Below the pieces are notes generated by a model, which was not told the DNA's origin, did not search any database, and worked only from the letters and a program-made list of their open reading frames with translations. The translations under genes were made by a program, and so were the position numbers. Positions 19,598-29,492 of a stretch of DNA of 64,000 bases are shown piece after piece; within the stretch, counting starts at the first letter, position 1; each line of letters opens with the position of its first letter. Source of the stretch: Oscillospiraceae bacterium (GTDB lineage Bacteria; Bacillota; Clostridia; Oscillospirales; Acutalibacteraceae); contig JAISBE010000003.1 of assembly GCA_031266365.1 (NCBI GenBank), positions 62,001 through 126,000 on the forward strand, in the 5' to 3' direction.

Positions 19598-20887
19598 ATG
19601 ATAAAAAATAGAATGATAGTTTCATGTTGTATTTTTATGCTTACAATTTTCACTTTATTTAGCTCAATAGCAAATGTTGGCTTATCTGTAAAAGCGGTTG
19701 AGCAAATTTCAGTAAAATTGACTAAAACAGGAACCTGGGAAAGTAATTCACAAATTTTTACACAAATAGATGTAAATGTGATAAATGGTTTAAAAAAAGA
19801 TATAAGCGATTGGTTATTTAAAATGACAGTTCCGGATTTTTCTTCAATATCGAGCAGCTGGAACGCGGACCTTGCTGTGAATGATAACATGATAGTAGCT
19901 GCGCCGAATGAAGATTGGCAAAGAATAATACATGCGGGTCAAGCTGTATCTTTTGGTATGATATTAATTACAAAAAATCAAATAGATATAAACGATATAG
20001 TAATTTCAGATCAAAAAGTATGCACGGAAAATCTACTACCTACCTCAAGTAGTTTAGAGCTACCAGATATAATTATTGCTTTGGATGGCGGCTTGTGCGA
20101 CCAAATGATAATCTATGTTGCGAGTCAACAACTGGCACAAAAAGGCTATAAAGTGAAATATGATTTATCTAATTATCGAAATAGTTGCAGGCATTTCGAA
20201 CTAACAACAGCTTTTCCATATTTAGAGTTTCAACCAGCATCTCAGGAAGAAATACGCATTCAAAAAAAATTCTCACATAGGCTACCCACAAGTTTACGAT
20301 GGAACATCGAAGATATCACTAAACCTATATACGTTGATTATTCTTGTATAAGATATTTAAATGAATGCGCGGATATCGGATCATGGGAAGACCGTTTAAG
20401 GCTTATGCCAAATTACTTTCACTTCGAAGACTCTATGCTCGACTCTAGGAATTTTCAAGTTTTTGAACAAATAAGACAGGATGCTTGTCCAGTGGGAGTT
20501 CATGTTAGAAGAGGCGATATGAGCACAGATGGGAATTATTGGTATGCAGTTCCTGCTAATTATTTTATTAAAGCTGTTAAACAAGTAAAAGAAAGATTCC
20601 CAAATGCGAGCTTCTATTTTTTTACAGAGGATAAACAATTTGTATTACGTGAAATATTTCCTAAATTATCTGATGAGCAAGTAAAATTAATCGATTTAAA
20701 CGATGACAAACATTGTTATAAAGATCTCTGCTTAATGAGTGCATGTAAGCATCAAATAAGAAGCCAAGGAACGATGGGAAAAATAGCCTTTCTGCTTAAC
20801 CAATATCCTAATAAATTACTGATTGCACCTGAAAAATGCAGGCGACTGGCGCCGGTGATCATACCCGATATAATTATATCTGCTTAA
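19598..20887 (+). CDS. Secreted CBM2-like domain fused to GT11 fucosyltransferase-like domain
   Basis: 429 residues. Residues 1-33 form a Sec signal peptide (cut after VKA). Residues ~37-135 match the layout of a family 2 carbohydrate-binding module (GTW near 45, ISDWLFKMTVPD, SSWNA, then AGQAVSFGMIL). Residues ~157-420 match GT11 alpha-1,2-fucosyltransferase: ALDGGLCDQMIIY (canonical GGLGNQMFQY), VKYDLS, the donor-site HVRRGD at 302-307, and CKHQIRSQGTMG near 383 where the family has CKHNIxxxSTFSWW. The last two motifs differ from consensus at usually conserved residues, so activity is uncertain. GT11 enzymes normally work in the cytosol; a signal peptide and binding module are unusual. No GDP-fucose genes lie nearby. 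Confidence 0.8.
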   Translation: MIKNRMIVSCCIFMLTIFTLFSSIANVGLSVKAVEQISVKLTKTGTWESNSQIFTQIDVNVINGLKKDISDWLFKMTVPDFSSISSSWNADLAVNDNMIVAAPNEDWQRIIHAGQAVSFGMILITKNQIDINDIVISDQKVCTENLLPTSSSLELPDIIIALDGGLCDQMIIYVASQQLAQKGYKVKYDLSNYRNSCRHFELTTAFPYLEFQPASQEEIRIQKKFSHRLPTSLRWNIEDITKPIYVDYSCIRYLNECADIGSWEDRLRLMPNYFHFEDSMLDSRNFQVFEQIRQDACPVGVHVRRGDMSTDGNYWYAVPANYFIKAVKQVKERFPNASFYFFTEDKQFVLREIFPKLSDEQVKLIDLNDDKHCYKDLCLMSACKHQIRSQGTMGKIAFLLNQYPNKLLIAPEKCRRLAPVIIPDIIISA

Positions 20888-20954
20888 TGATACTTAATTA
20901 CTATTTACTAAATCTAGAGCAAATGACTCTTAAAATTTATAGAATAAATAAAAA

Positions 20955-21887
20955 TTAATTTTTACGCTTGGATTTTATTTCAACAGCAGCTTTTACTATG
21001 TCTTCTGCCTGCATTTTGTAAATCTTTTTTAGGTAGTCTATTTTGCCAACTTGACCAAATTTATCGTTAATTCCTATAGACTTTAACGGAACAGGGTACT
21101 CTTCCATCAAAAATTCGCAAATTGCCGATTTCAATCCACCAATAACATTATGATTTTCAACAGTGAGCACAGCACCAGTTTTTTTAACGGATTTTAGTAT
21201 AGAGGGTTTATCCAAAGGTTTTAAGGTGTGCACATTTATAATATCGGCTTTTATGCCTATTTTTGACAATTCTTCGTTGGCTTTCATTGTTTCCTGCACC
21301 ATAAGCCCTGAGCAAAAAATTGATAAGTCATTGCCTTTTTGTAAATTTGATGTGCTAAAAAGAGAAAATTGCTCTTCTTTTGAAAATATATTTGAAATTT
21401 CTTTGCGAAACATTCTAATATAAACAGGACCGTTATAATCTAAAATCTGTGGCATTGCCTTTGAAAGCTGCACAGTATCGACCGGTTCAAAAATCACAAT
21501 ATCAGGAATACTCCTTAAAACACCTATATCTTCAAAGCTCATGTGAGTTCCGCCGTTATATTCTGCACTAATTCCAGGATCTGTGCCTATTATTTTGACA
21601 TTTTGTTTTGCATAGGCGATTGAAATGGCAATTTGATCGCAAATACGCCTGGTGGCAAATGGTGTGAACGTATTGATAAATGGAATGAATCCGTAACTGC
21701 TCATACCCGCTGCTATAGAAGCCATGTTTTGCTCTGCAATACCCACATCAAATGCTCTTTCAGGATATTTTTTTTTCAGCGCCATTAAACCGTTTGGTTT
21801 AGAAAGATCTGCATCTATTACAACTATATTAGGGTTTATTTCCATTAGTCTGTCGAGCTCTTTTGCCAAAGCTTGCCTCATTTCCAT
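20955..21887 (-). CDS. Transketolase, C-terminal subunit
   Basis: Pyrimidine-binding and C-terminal domains of a split transketolase (310 residues). It contains VIDADLSKPNG, DVGIAEQNMASIAAGMSSYG (with the catalytic Glu) and GTDPGISAEYNGGTHMSFED. The N-terminal half is encoded just upstream, 68 bp away. Together they move two-carbon units in the pentose phosphate pathway. Split transketolases are common in Clostridia. Confidence 0.94.
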   Translation of the reverse strand: MEMRQALAKELDRLMEINPNIVVIDADLSKPNGLMALKKKYPERAFDVGIAEQNMASIAAGMSSYGFIPFINTFTPFATRRICDQIAISIAYAKQNVKIIGTDPGISAEYNGGTHMSFEDIGVLRSIPDIVIFEPVDTVQLSKAMPQILDYNGPVYIRMFRKEISNIFSKEEQFSLFSTSNLQKGNDLSIFCSGLMVQETMKANEELSKIGIKADIINVHTLKPLDKPSILKSVKKTGAVLTVENHNVIGGLKSAICEFLMEEYPVPLKSIGINDKFGQVGKIDYLKKIYKMQAEDIVKAAVEIKSKRKN

Positions 21888-21955
21888 GAAAAAATCTCCG
21901 TTCTAAAGTAGATTATTTGTAAAAATTCTTGTTTTTTTACAATTTTGCGTTATAG

Positions 21956-22777
21956 CTAATCGATTATTGCTTTTTCTAATTCCTCCATAGCTTTTGCCAA
22001 GAGCTCTTTGTTAACCTGCATGCTGTGACTATCAACGCCTGCACTTTCTGCAAACGAAATTCCATTTCCTTTAATTGTGTGTAGGATAATCATTGTGGGT
22101 TTATTCGAAAATTTTGCAAATCGAATGGCTGAATCGATCTCGTTGCAATCATGGCCATTTTTAACGACAACAACATCCCAACCAAACGCGCGCCATTTGG
22201 CGTCTAAAGGTTCAAGCGCGCAAATTTCATCAATAGTGCCGTCTATTTGCATTTTGTTGTAATCTGTGAAGGCAATTAAGTTATCCAGTTTATGCTGAGA
22301 GGCAAACATCGAGGCCTCCCATATCTGCCCTTCTTGCGACTCGCCATCTCCGATTATTGCGTAGATAGTGGCTCCATCGTTGCGAATTTTTGAAGCTTTT
22401 GCAATGCCAGCAGCGCAGGAAAATCCTTGCCCGAGAGAGCCAGTGGTCATATCTATACCTGGAGTTAGGTTCATATCACAATGGCTTGGCAGATTTGTTC
22501 CTGGCTGATTTAATGTTAAAAGCCAATCTTCTGAAAAATAGCCTTTTCTTGCAAGCACGGAGTAAACAGCCGGGCCGCTATGGCCTTTAGAGACGATTAA
22601 TCGATCTCGCCCTGCCATTTTAGGGTTTTGAGGGTCACAGTTCATGTGGTTTGCGTAGAGGACAACAAGCGCTTCCACGATGGAAAGAGAGCCACCAATA
22701 TGGCCAACTCCTAAAGTTCCAATTGTTTTTAATATTAATTTTCTAATTATACGGCATTCTTTATCGAGTTTCAACAT
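21956..22777 (-). CDS. Transketolase, N-terminal subunit
   Basis: Thiamine-diphosphate-binding half (273 residues) with KGHSGPAVYSVLA, the GSLGQGFSCAAGIA segment, the TPP-metal motif IGDGESQEGQIWEA and FTDYNKMQIDGT. It is complete and begins MLKLDKECRIIRKLI after a GGAGG site. Forms the enzyme with the 20955-21887 product. Confidence 0.95.
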   Translation of the reverse strand: MLKLDKECRIIRKLILKTIGTLGVGHIGGSLSIVEALVVLYANHMNCDPQNPKMAGRDRLIVSKGHSGPAVYSVLARKGYFSEDWLLTLNQPGTNLPSHCDMNLTPGIDMTTGSLGQGFSCAAGIAKASKIRNDGATIYAIIGDGESQEGQIWEASMFASQHKLDNLIAFTDYNKMQIDGTIDEICALEPLDAKWRAFGWDVVVVKNGHDCNEIDSAIRFAKFSNKPTMIILHTIKGNGISFAESAGVDSHSMQVNKELLAKAMEELEKAIID

Positions 22778-24106
22778 TTATTTTCCTCCAATATAAAACT
22801 TTTAAAAGCCAACTAAATTATATCGCAAAATGTGATTTTGTCAAGAGAGAAGTAAAAGCAACTAAAAACAGCAGCACTAGCTTTTTGCCAATAAAGGTAT
22901 ACTTCGTACAGAGAGCCTACAGAATGAAATAATTTTTTGTGGACTGCAATTTTGATGCAATCGGCGGCATTTGGAGAAGGAAGGGTAATTTTTTCAATGA
23001 ATTCAGTTTGAACAGCGAATTATAAAATTTCACGCAGGGAAAGCTCTCTTTTTGAAAAAATTGCGACCAATTGAACACATTTTACATTAAGTTATAGAAC
23101 AAATTTTGTTATATGTTAATGCAAATTTAGAAAATATTTATTGATGTGTAAGCTTTTGCGAGTAATGCCAATTTGTGGTAATGATATTGAGGTCAGGAGC
23201 AGACTTCAGCATCCATTTTGGGGGCCGATTAAAGATATATTACAAACAAAGGCTAAAGCGTGACGCGGAACGCTTTTCTGAGGATATTTCAGCTAAAATT
23301 GGAGTCGTTTTGAGAAAAGATAATTCATTTTAAATATATTTTATAGTAAATTATATGTGGAATTTTATTCGATAGCAATATAAATTTAAAAAGTGAACGA
23401 GGCGACGGTTTTAGCAGCAAAGCGTGCGCTATAAAGAATGGTAGAGAACATGGCGCAGAGCAAGCGGAGCTGTTCGTCAAAAAACCAGCGTAGTATAATG
23501 CCCATTTTTGTTATAGTTAAGCACTTGCTCTAAACTTCAGAATCCTCCACCATGTATCTACCGCATGCCTTTGATTTGGCATAACTCACTTCTCCTCGAG
23601 CAAAGCGTTGCTATTGGCCGATACTTTTTCGTAAATAAGATTTATTTTAAACATATCTTCAATTAAATGATAAAGTTTATTGGACATCTTTAGGAAATCA
23701 ATTTTATTGCATTGGCGGCGTTGAGAAGAGAAAATGCGATTTTTCGATAAATCAGGCAGAGTTAAAAATTATCAAATTTCCTTATAGGCAAACGATTTAA
23801 AAAATGGCATACGATTGAATATATTTTGATATTAATTATATGTGAAATTTTATTGAATAATAATATAAATTTGAAGAATGAGCATGGCAAAAATGCGTAA
23901 TTTACGTCGATGAGAGATGTACTAAAAAAGATAAAATGTGCTGGCAAGCACTTTTTTACGGCTTCCAATTTTGATGAAATCAGCGGTATCTATAAAGAGA
24001 AGATACTAAATCGTATTTGTTTTAATTATCTTTTTACTGCTATGCTTTTGTTGACAAATTGTAGTTTTAATAGTATTATAATAGATATTAGACTATTGTT
24101 ATGGTT
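22778..24106. repeat. 1.3-kb gene-free stretch with decayed repeats
   Basis: No intact gene. Three diverged copies of one segment occur at about 22937-22990, 23680-23730 and 23950-24005; two read in one frame as F..xCNFDAIGGIWRRK and FFTASNFDEISGIYKEK. A second diverged pair lies at about 23350-23405 and 23838-23890 (shared TTATATGTG.AATTTTATT core and AATATAAATTT). The pattern is what a decayed tandem gene family would leave. The 68-codon frame at 23910-24116 runs into the tRNA and is not credible as a gene. Confidence 0.5.
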
Positions 24107-24182
24107 GCTGATGTAGCTCAGTCGGTAGAGCAGCTGATTTGTAATCAGCAGGTCGGGGGTTCAAATCCGTCCATCAGCTCCA
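24107..24182 (+). tRNA. tRNA-Thr (TGT)
   Basis: Acceptor GCTGATG/CATCAGC, anticodon loop TTTGTAA in a GCTGA/TCAGC stem, T-arm with TTCAAATCC, encoded CCA. Confidence 0.97.
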
Positions 24183-24257
24183 TTTGGATAATATTGATTA
24201 AAATGGATATTAAATAATAATTAAATTTATCAATTGCGCATAAAAATAAAATTATCT

Positions 24258-24342
24258 GGGAGATTTCCCGAGCGGCCAAAGGGAACAGACTGTAAATCTG
24301 TCGTCTTCGACTTCGGTGGTTCGAATCCACCATCTCCCACCA
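24258..24342 (+). tRNA. tRNA-Tyr (GTA)
   Basis: Class II tRNA with long variable arm (GTCTTCGAC-type). Acceptor GGGAGAT/ATCTCCC, anticodon loop CTGTAAA, T-arm GGTGGTTCGAATCCACC, encoded CCA. Confidence 0.97.
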
Positions 24343-24408
24343 AAATTGAAGTTAAGTGATTTTTTTGATGCAGTTAAATGTTCTAAAGTCAATAATTAAG
24401 GTGCAAAA

Positions 24409-25053
24409 ATGGTAGATAAAGAAAAAATTAAAGAAGCTATCGTGATATTTTTAAAAGCCATAGGGGAATGTCCGGAAAGGGAAGGGCTCATTGAAACGCC
24501 GGGTAGAGTTGCAGATATGTGTGAAGAAATTTTTTCTGGTATAGCCAAAGACCCTGACTCAAATTTTAAAACGTTCCATGAAACATTTTGTGATAATTAT
24601 AAAGAATACCAGCACAATGGGTTTAATAAGACTCAACCAGCTTTTATAGATGAAAAAATTCTGCAAGAAGAATGCGTAGTAGTGGAAAATATACCGGTTT
24701 ATTCTGTGTGTGAACATCATTTATTGCCTTTTTGGGGTGAAGCGAAAGTTGGCTATGTCCCGACGAATAAGAACATTATAGGCCTTTCAAAGATAGCAAG
24801 AGTTGTGGATGGTTTTTCTAGAAGATTACAAGTTCAGGAAAGATTAACCACCCAAATTGCCAATTTATTTTTTTATAAACTTAATGCTAAAGCTGTTGTG
24901 GTTATTATTGAAGCTGAACATCTTTGTATGACTATGAGGGGGATAAAAGCCAGGGGCGCAAAAACTAGGACTGTTGTTTCAAGGGAGAGGGAAGAATGTT
25001 CTGCTACGTCGCGAATAAATATTTTAAAAACATTTTTAATGGCGGAGAAGTAA
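24409..25053 (+). CDS. folE: GTP cyclohydrolase I
   Basis: First step of folate synthesis: GTP to dihydroneopterin triphosphate. The 214-residue protein has the zinc and substrate motif VCEHHLLPFWGEAKVGYVP, GLSKIARVVDGFSRRLQVQERLT and the C-terminal CMTMRGIKARGAKTRTV. Its stop overlaps the folP start (TAATG). It heads a folE-folP-folB-folK cluster. Confidence 0.97.
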   Translation: MVDKEKIKEAIVIFLKAIGECPEREGLIETPGRVADMCEEIFSGIAKDPDSNFKTFHETFCDNYKEYQHNGFNKTQPAFIDEKILQEECVVVENIPVYSVCEHHLLPFWGEAKVGYVPTNKNIIGLSKIARVVDGFSRRLQVQERLTTQIANLFFYKLNAKAVVVIIEAEHLCMTMRGIKARGAKTRTVVSREREECSATSRINILKTFLMAEK

Positions 25054-25865
25054 TGGCGTGGTTTTATGTTGGAGAAAAGCGATTTTTGCTTAAAAAACGG
25101 ACTTATATTATGGGCATACTCAATGTTACACCGGATTCTTTTTCAGACGGTGGCGAATATAGTGCGCTAGACAAAGCTATTGAGCGCGCGAGGAAGATAG
25201 AGGAAGAGGGCGCTGATATCTTAGATATTGGTGGGCAATCTACCAGGCCGGGATACAAAATTATTTCGCAAGAAGAAGAATGGGCTAGAGTAAAGCCTGT
25301 ATTGTTTAGCATAAAAAAGCTCGCCATTCCTATATCTATTGATACTTTTTACCCTTACGTTGCTGAGCGAGCTTTAGATATGGGTGCCGTTGTTATAAAT
25401 GATGTTAGCGGCTTTGGCGATAAAAATATGGTTAAATTAGCTGCCAAAACAGGTGCGAGTTGTGTTGTGATGAGTAATTCTTCATTAAATGAAGTTTTTG
25501 AAAATTTAGAAGATAAAAAACATGAGCTTTTACAAAATGGAGTAGAAATAGAAAAGATTTGTTTTGATCCAGGGGTGGGTTTTGGGAAGACTCACAGTGA
25601 AAATTTGCAAATATTAGAAAGTTCGGTTGATTTTGTTCCACGTGGTGCGGCCGTCTTAATTGGAGCCTCAAGAAAGAGAGTTACGGCTAAAGCGTGTGAT
25701 AATTTGCCGCCAAAGGAGCGTTCTGCGGCGACCATTGCAGCGCACACGCTCGCAATTGCAGGCGGGGCTGATATTATTAGAGTGCATGACGTTAAGGAAG
25801 GTGTGCAGGCTGCAAAAATGGCTGATGAAATTTTGAAAAATAGGAATGTAACAGGAACGGTATAA
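25053..25865 (+). CDS. folP: Dihydropteroate synthase
   Basis: Joins p-aminobenzoate to the pterin. 270 residues from ATG 25053, chosen because it overlaps the folE stop and matches family N-termini. Motifs: GILNVTPDSFSDGG, DILDIGGQSTRPG, INDVSGFG, and CFDPGVGFGKT. The last segment ASRKRVTAKA is close to family consensus. Confidence 0.96.
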   Translation: MAWFYVGEKRFLLKKRTYIMGILNVTPDSFSDGGEYSALDKAIERARKIEEEGADILDIGGQSTRPGYKIISQEEEWARVKPVLFSIKKLAIPISIDTFYPYVAERALDMGAVVINDVSGFGDKNMVKLAAKTGASCVVMSNSSLNEVFENLEDKKHELLQNGVEIEKICFDPGVGFGKTHSENLQILESSVDFVPRGAAVLIGASRKRVTAKACDNLPPKERSAATIAAHTLAIAGGADIIRVHDVKEGVQAAKMADEILKNRNVTGTV

Positions 25866-25919
25866 TATGCAAAAATTAGCTTAATTTCTGCATACGTCTT
25901 CGTTAAAAAGGAAAACTTT

Positions 25920-26285
25920 ATGGATAAAATAATAATTAAAGGTATGGAAGTTTTTGCTTATCACGGTGTAAATAGCGATGAAAATCGCGATGGTCAAAAT
26001 TTTAAGCTGAATATAGTTATTTACCTAAATATTAATGAAAGCGATAAAATTGAACAGACAGTTAATTATTCTAAAGTTGCGAAATTAGCGCTAAAAGTGA
26101 TGCAGGAAGATAAATATAATTTAATAGAAACTGCGGCGAAAAAAGTTGCTTTACAAATTTTAAAAGAGTTTTTAATGGTCAAAAAGGTAAAAATTACCTT
26201 AAAAAAACCGGATGCGCCAATGAAATTGAAGTTTGATTATGTCGGAGTAAAAATCACAATGAAAAGGGGCAGTTTGGAGGAGTGA
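25920..26285 (+). CDS. folB: Dihydroneopterin aldolase
   Basis: Cleaves dihydroneopterin to the hydroxymethyl pterin. 121 residues with IIIKGMEVFAYHGVN, DKIEQTVNYSKVAK and LIETAAKKVA, plus the C-terminal KKPDAPM segment. Its stop overlaps the first possible start of folK. Confidence 0.95.
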   Translation: MDKIIIKGMEVFAYHGVNSDENRDGQNFKLNIVIYLNINESDKIEQTVNYSKVAKLALKVMQEDKYNLIETAAKKVALQILKEFLMVKKVKITLKKPDAPMKLKFDYVGVKITMKRGSLEE

Positions 26286-26290
26286 TTGAG

Positions 26291-26794
26291 TTGAAAGAAG
26301 CGGTAATAGCTTTGGGATCTAATTTGGGGGATCGTGAAGCCAATATAAAAAAGGCAGTGCGGGCAATGTGCAATATTCCGTGGCTGAAGTTCGAAAGAGT
26401 TTCGTCCGTTTACGAAACGGTTCCTTTAGATACCCCAGATAATCAGGAAAATTATTATAATTGTTGTGCAGTAGTTCAAACTGAGTTGGAACCAGAAGCT
26501 TTGTTGGGGGTTTGTTTTGGAATAGAAGCGACTTTGGGCAGAGTTCGGACGCATAAAAATGCCTCAAGAGTTGTTGATTTAGATCTACTGCTTTATGAGG
26601 GAAAAACAGTTAACAAAGAAATACTTCAATTGCCGCACCCTAAAATAGCAGAGAGGGCGTTTGTTTTGCTGCCTTTAAAAGAGCTGTACCCTAAGAAATT
26701 GCCGTTGTTCTTTAAATTTGCAATGCAGGAGGCAAAGGTGGATTATGGCGGTATTTTATCTAAAAAAGATATAAATTTGTTAGTAGATACTTGA
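26291..26794 (+). CDS. folK: HPPK, 2-amino-4-hydroxy-6-hydroxymethyldihydropteridine pyrophosphokinase
   Basis: Adds pyrophosphate to the pterin before FolP. Motifs: VIALGSNLGDREANI, SSVYETVPLDTPDNQENYYNC and the metal site RVVDLDLLLY. Start taken at TTG 26291, 10 bases after GGAGG (26276-26280); GTG 26282 overlapping the folB stop is too close to that site. Last gene of the cluster; folC, folA and pab genes are not in the window. Confidence 0.93.
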   Translation: MKEAVIALGSNLGDREANIKKAVRAMCNIPWLKFERVSSVYETVPLDTPDNQENYYNCCAVVQTELEPEALLGVCFGIEATLGRVRTHKNASRVVDLDLLLYEGKTVNKEILQLPHPKIAERAFVLLPLKELYPKKLPLFFKFAMQEAKVDYGGILSKKDINLLVDT

Positions 26795-26928
26795 CAATTA
26801 TTTTCAAATAGAATATAATATTATAAAGTTATAATTTACTTTTCTTAAGATAAAATAATATGTAATTTAAGGCGAATTCTAAATTTTTTTTGAATTTGCC
26901 TTTTCTACATTAATAATCAATGAAAAAG

Positions 26929-26944
26929 CGTTTCACGTGAAACG
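26929..26944. promoter_or_regulatory. parS-like site 1
   Basis: CGTTTCACGTGAAACG, within an 18-bp perfect palindrome (26928-26945). It matches the core TTTCACGTGAAA of the ParB/Spo0J parS consensus. It lies 22 bp before der; the flanking A and T runs could also let it act as a hairpin. Confidence 0.75.
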
Positions 26945-26966
26945 CATTTTTATGGAGTGAGTTAAA

Positions 26967-28328
26967 ATGGCTAAACCAGTTGTGGCGATAATCGGCAGAC
27001 CGAATGTTGGAAAATCGACTTTGTTTAATAAATTGATTGGAAAAAGGCACTCAATTATTCACGATACCCCCGGAGTGACACGTGACCGCGTTTATGAAAA
27101 TTGCGAATGGACAGGGAAGACTTTTTTGCTGGTTGATACAGGTGGGATAGAGTTTAACACAGCATCGCAGGCTGCCTCCCATTCGAAAGAAATTTTTTCA
27201 AAGATGCTAGAGCAAGCAAAGATTGCTATCAAATCTGCGGATGCAGTCATTTTTGTTACGGATATTAGATCGGGTATTGTTGCAACGGATAATGAAGTGG
27301 CGGCATTATTGCGTAAAAGTGGTAAATTCACTATTGTTTGCGTAAATAAATGTGATAATGTGGGCGAAATAGACCAAAATTTTTATGAATTTTACAATTT
27401 AGGCCTTGGCGACCCGATGGCTGTTTCCTCTGTTCACGGGCATGGAACCGGAGATTTACTTGATCGTATTATTGCAAAGCTTCCTATAAGTGAATATGAA
27501 ACAGAAGAAGGGCAGGTTAAGGTTGCAATTATAGGTAAACCAAATGTTGGAAAATCTTCTCTTATTAACAAGATTGCCGGAGAAGAGCGCTCTATTATTT
27601 CTGAAGTCGCAGGGACTACAAGAGATTCAATAGACTGTGTTGTTGAAAATCAGTATGGAAAGTATTGCTTTGTTGATACTGCTGGTCTTCGAAAAAAAAG
27701 TAAAGTTAATGAGTTTGTTGAAAAATATAGCGTAATTCGTACCATTATGGCAATCGAGCGCAGCGATGTGTGTGTGATTCTCATAGACGCTGTTGAGGGT
27801 ATATCTGAGCAGGATGTTAGAGTTGCAGGGCTTGCATATGAAGCCGGAAAAGGATGCGCTATCGCGGTAAATAAGTGGGATTCCATTGAAAAAAATGATA
27901 AAACTATGCAGGAATATCGCACAAGGCTGAAAGATAGCTTTGCTTTTATGTCGCATGTACCATGCATATTTATTTCTGCTAAAACGGGGCTACGACTTGA
28001 AACCATATTTTCTTATATTAATCAGGTGGCTTCTGCGAATGCCAAACGCATATCCACAGGGAAAATTAACGCCGTTTTAGCTGATGCTATTGTGCGCGTG
28101 CAACCTCCATCAGATAAGGGCCGACGCTTGAAGATATATTATATGACGCAAATTTCTGCTAAACCACCAAAATTTGTTTTATTTGTCAATTCTAAAAAGC
28201 TATTTCATTTCTCTTACCAAAGGTACCTTGAGAACAGAATTCGCGATACATTCAAACTTCAGGGAACGGCCATAAAGTTTATAATACGTGAAAAACGTGA
28301 AACAGCTTCGCGTAATTTGATTATATAA
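26967..28328 (+). CDS. der: Ribosome biogenesis GTPase Der (EngA)
   Basis: Tandem GTPase needed for 50S assembly. 453 residues with two G domains: GRPNVGKST / DTPG / NKCD in the first, and GKPNVGKSS / DTAG / NKWD in the second, followed by a KH-like C-terminal domain with SAKPPKFVLFVN. Directly after the parS-like palindrome. Confidence 0.97.
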   Translation: MAKPVVAIIGRPNVGKSTLFNKLIGKRHSIIHDTPGVTRDRVYENCEWTGKTFLLVDTGGIEFNTASQAASHSKEIFSKMLEQAKIAIKSADAVIFVTDIRSGIVATDNEVAALLRKSGKFTIVCVNKCDNVGEIDQNFYEFYNLGLGDPMAVSSVHGHGTGDLLDRIIAKLPISEYETEEGQVKVAIIGKPNVGKSSLINKIAGEERSIISEVAGTTRDSIDCVVENQYGKYCFVDTAGLRKKSKVNEFVEKYSVIRTIMAIERSDVCVILIDAVEGISEQDVRVAGLAYEAGKGCAIAVNKWDSIEKNDKTMQEYRTRLKDSFAFMSHVPCIFISAKTGLRLETIFSYINQVASANAKRISTGKINAVLADAIVRVQPPSDKGRRLKIYYMTQISAKPPKFVLFVNSKKLFHFSYQRYLENRIRDTFKLQGTAIKFIIREKRETASRNLII

Positions 28329-28430
28329 ATAATTCAAATTTGTCATTTTTATCGCTTCATAATATTTTCATGCAAATAAAAACGAAAATTGCTGCTTTTG
28401 CCGATGCCGCAAAACTTAGCAGTGAGGGGA

Positions 28431-29492
28431 ATGAATAGAATCTTGGAAGCAGGTTTTGAATCAGAAGACGATAGAATTTTAAGTCCTGCGCTAACACATG
28501 AAGATGAGGACAACGAAAATCCTTTAAGACCTAAGCGTATTTCTGAGTATATAGGCCAGGATAAAGTTAAGGAAAATTTATCTATATTCATAGAGGCGGC
28601 AAGGCTTCGCGGCGAACCTTTAGACCATGTTTTGCTTTACGGACCGCCTGGCCTTGGAAAAACCACATTGGCCACAATTGTTGCAAATGAGCTAAAAGTG
28701 AATATCAGAATAACGTCTGGTCCTGCAATAGAGCGCCCTGGCGACCTTGCCGCATTGTTAACGAACTTAAATCAGGGAGATGTGCTGTTCATAGACGAAA
28801 TTCACCGGCTTTCAAGGAGCGTTGAGGAGATTCTTTACCCGTCTATGGAAGATTTCGCTATTGATATTATAACGGGAAAAGGCCAAATGGCAGCGTCTTA
28901 TCATTTACCTTTGCCAAAGTTCACTTTAGTGGGCGCAACGACGCGTGCAGGCCAACTCACGGCGCCACTTCGCGATCGCTTTGGCGTTGTGTTGCGGTTG
29001 GAGATGTATACTAAAGAGCAGCTAAAGATAATAATAGAACGCAGCGCGAAAATTCTTAAAATAAAAATCACAGATGAGGGGGCGCTTGAACTTGCTTCGC
29101 GATCACGCGGTACGCCGAGAATTGCAAATCGCCTGCTAAAACGCGTGCGCGATTTTGCACAAGTTTTGGGCGGCGGTGCAATAGATCAAGATAAAGCCAA
29201 ATTGGCATTAAATAAATTGGAAGTGGATGAGCTCGGCCTGGACGCAAATGATCGCCGGATGTTAGAAATGCTGGTGAAGTTTTACAATGGAGGCCCAGTT
29301 GGCCTCGAAACTCTTGCCGCATCAATAGGCGAAGAAGCCGTCACAATTGAAGAAGTTTATGAGCCGTATCTCATGCAAATTGGGTTTTTAACTCGCACTC
29401 CACGAGGGCGCTGCGCCACTTGTGCAGTTTATGCGCATCTTGGCATAAAACCGCCAGCAAGTATCCCTGAGCAACAAGTTTTGCTTGATTGA
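28431..29492 (+). CDS. ruvB: Holliday junction helicase RuvB
   Basis: AAA+ motor for branch migration. 353 residues from ATG 28431. Motifs: [18 protein letters not shown], Walker [12 protein letters not shown], Walker [26 protein letters not shown], and the C-terminal winged-helix with TPRGR. The start is uncertain because a purine-rich site abuts this ATG; TTG 28443 is an alternative. RuvA, normally encoded immediately upstream, is absent here; der precedes instead. Confidence 0.95.
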   Translation: MNRILEAGFESEDDRILSPALTHEDEDNENPLRPKRISEYIGQDKVKENLSIFIEAARLRGEPLDHVLLYGPPGLGKTTLATIVANELKVNIRITSGPAIERPGDLAALLTNLNQGDVLFIDEIHRLSRSVEEILYPSMEDFAIDIITGKGQMAASYHLPLPKFTLVGATTRAGQLTAPLRDRFGVVLRLEMYTKEQLKIIIERSAKILKIKITDEGALELASRSRGTPRIANRLLKRVRDFAQVLGGGAIDQDKAKLALNKLEVDELGLDANDRRMLEMLVKFYNGGPVGLETLAASIGEEAVTIEEVYEPYLMQIGFLTRTPRGRCATCAVYAHLGIKPPASIPEQQVLLD

